The notes under the pieces: generated by a model | Seen by the model: only the letters and a program-made list of their open reading frames with translations | What the model was told of the DNA's origin: nothing | Database searches by the model: none | NCBI RefSeq assembly: GCF_017741935.1 | Contig: NZ_JAGHMH010000007.1 | Location: 248,001 to 312,000 of the forward strand | Source: Rhizobium sp. 16-449-1b | GTDB taxonomy: Bacteria; Pseudomonadota; Alphaproteobacteria; Rhizobiales; Rhizobiaceae | DNA length: 64,000 bases | Reading direction: 5' to 3' | Shown: in pieces, positions 63,257-64,000 of the stretch | Numbering within the stretch: position 1 is the stretch's first letter | Layout: every line of letters begins with the position of its first letter | Made by a program: the position numbers and the translations under genes

Positions 63257-64000
63257 TCAAACTTCCCCGGATGCAATCTTCAATCGGTCGGCGGTGTCGA
63301 CACCGCCTGATCTGTCGTGTGTATTGTCTGCGGCAGCAAGATCGAACCGCGCCGAATTGCTGCGCGGCGTCCAGAGCCGCCGCTCGATCGCCTCCAACAG
63401 CCGCTCTCTCATCTCGTCGTAAGCGTGCGGATTCTTCTCGATCATGAAATCGCGCACGCGCTGATCGACCACGAAGGCCCGGTAGACCGCCTCGAAATGA
63501 TGGTTACCGACAGCGCCTGTCGTCGCGGCGAAGGCGAAGAGATAATCGACCGTGGCGGCAATCTCGAAGGCGCCCTTGTAGCCATGGCGCATGACGCCAT
63601 CGATCCACTTCGGATTGACGACGCGGCCGCGCACCACGCGGGCGATCTCTTCCTCCAGCGAGCGGATGACCGGCTTCTCCGGCATGGAGTGATCATTGTG
63701 GTAGATCGACGGCCGCGCACCGCCAAGCGTCTCCGCCGCCGCCGCCATGCCGCCCTCGAACTGGTAGTAATCGTCGCTGTCGAGCAGGTCGTGCTCGCGA
63801 TTGTCCTGGTTTTGCACCACAGCCTGGATGGAGCGCAGCCGCTCCTCGAACACGCCGCGCTCGGCCCGGCCCTCTTCGCCGGCGCCATAGGCATAGCTGC
63901 CCCAGACCAGATAGGCCTCAGCCAGATCGGCGCGCCGCTCCCAGCCCTTCTCGTCGATCAGCGCCTGCAGCCCGGCGCCGTAAGCCCCCGGCTTCGACCC
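63257..64000 (-). CDS. cobN: Cobaltochelatase subunit CobN, 5'-truncated by window edge
   Basis: 248 C-terminal residues are visible; frame open to the window end, so the gene continues beyond 64000. Sequence GSKPGAYGAGLQALID, YLVWGSYAYGAGEEGRAE, VVNPKWIDGVMRHGYKGAFEIAATVDYLF is typical of the CobN/BchH chelatase large subunit C-terminus. CobN with CobS/CobT-type ATPase subunits inserts cobalt into hydrogenobyrinic acid a,c-diamide. Gene directly followed by cobO. Confidence 0.93.
   Translation of the reverse strand, partial: GSKPGAYGAGLQALIDEKGWERRADLAEAYLVWGSYAYGAGEEGRAERGVFEERLRSIQAVVQNQDNREHDLLDSDDYYQFEGGMAAAAETLGGARPSIYHNDHSMPEKPVIRSLEEEIARVVRGRVVNPKWIDGVMRHGYKGAFEIAATVDYLFAFAATTGAVGNHHFEAVYRAFVVDQRVRDFMIEKNPHAYDEMRERLLEAIERRLWTPRSNSARFDLAAADNTHDRSGGVDTADRLKIASGEV

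Overview
The window is a piece of a GC-rich alphaproteobacterial chromosome, very probably Rhizobiaceae (Rhizobium/Agrobacterium group). Three things point there: a complete acpXL-fabZXL-fabF2XL-fabF1XL-adhXL-lpxXL cluster for the very-long-chain fatty acid of rhizobial lipid A; aerobic (Pseudomonas-denitrificans-type) cobalamin genes; and intergenic palindromic repeats of the types common in rhizobia. Almost all the sequence is coding, with many ATGA-type stop/start overlaps. I see no tRNA, rRNA, CRISPR array, prophage, transposase or plasmid gene, so this looks like ordinary core/accessory chromosome rather than an island.

Layout. 0-1.6 kb: end of cobS, a DUF1289 protein and a membrane-anchored aspartic protease. 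1.6-4.9 kb: a two-component system divergent from a small secreted protein and a DUF347 membrane protein. 4.9-13 kb: an ABC-2 exporter, an extensin-family protein, small unknown proteins, a membrane alpha/beta hydrolase, a secreted Ntn-hydrolase and an outer-membrane beta-barrel. 13.3-17.4 kb: a YciA-type thioesterase, an SRPBCC/ArsR pair behind a striking double hairpin, and a DUF1800/DUF1501 pair. 17.5-26.7 kb: DMT and MFS transporters, a diguanylate cyclase, a Dyp peroxidase, DusA, an FAH-family enzyme and a gamma-carbonic anhydrase. 26.7-31.8 kb: zinc homeostasis (zur-znuB-znuC, divergent znuA, a COG0523 metallochaperone with its own Zur-like box, a coupled 57-residue Cys protein, an RcnB-like protein). 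31.9-45.2 kb: a nine-gene sugar catabolic run (CUT1 ABC importer, GH2 beta-mannosidase, GH43, isomerase, two oxidoreductases) divergent from its LacI regulator. 45.3-49.1 kb: a small P-loop kinase, gnd, SRPBCC, VOC and PAS proteins. 49.2-54.8 kb: the lipid A acyl-chain cluster. 55-64 kb: an L,D-transpeptidase and cobalamin genes cobD-cobC-cobB-cobA, then cobE, cobO and the end of cobN, interspersed with a nucleoside hydrolase and two transporters.

How the genes work together. In the zinc block, Zur would repress ZnuABC and the COG0523 GTPase from three operator-like palindromes. The sugar block is a self-contained pathway: oligosaccharide uptake, cytoplasmic hydrolysis by beta-mannosidase and GH43, then isomerase/dehydrogenase steps, controlled by LacI. 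The lipid A block builds and attaches a C26-C28 hydroxy fatty acid. The cob genes lead through corrin amidation, adenosylation and side-chain attachment to cobalamin.

The most interesting signals not explained by routine annotation are: the double GGCAAC/GTTGCC hairpin that buries the Shine-Dalgarno of the SRPBCC-ArsR operon; the 57-residue CxCxxC protein coupled to the COG0523 GTPase; the 78-residue His-rich tail on ZnuC; a ketosynthase-like FabF2XL lacking its active-site Cys; the two-component/DUF347 locus; perfect palindromes before the Dyp peroxidase and between the LacI gene and the sugar operon; and a nucleoside hydrolase plus half-size EamA protein inside the cobalamin region.
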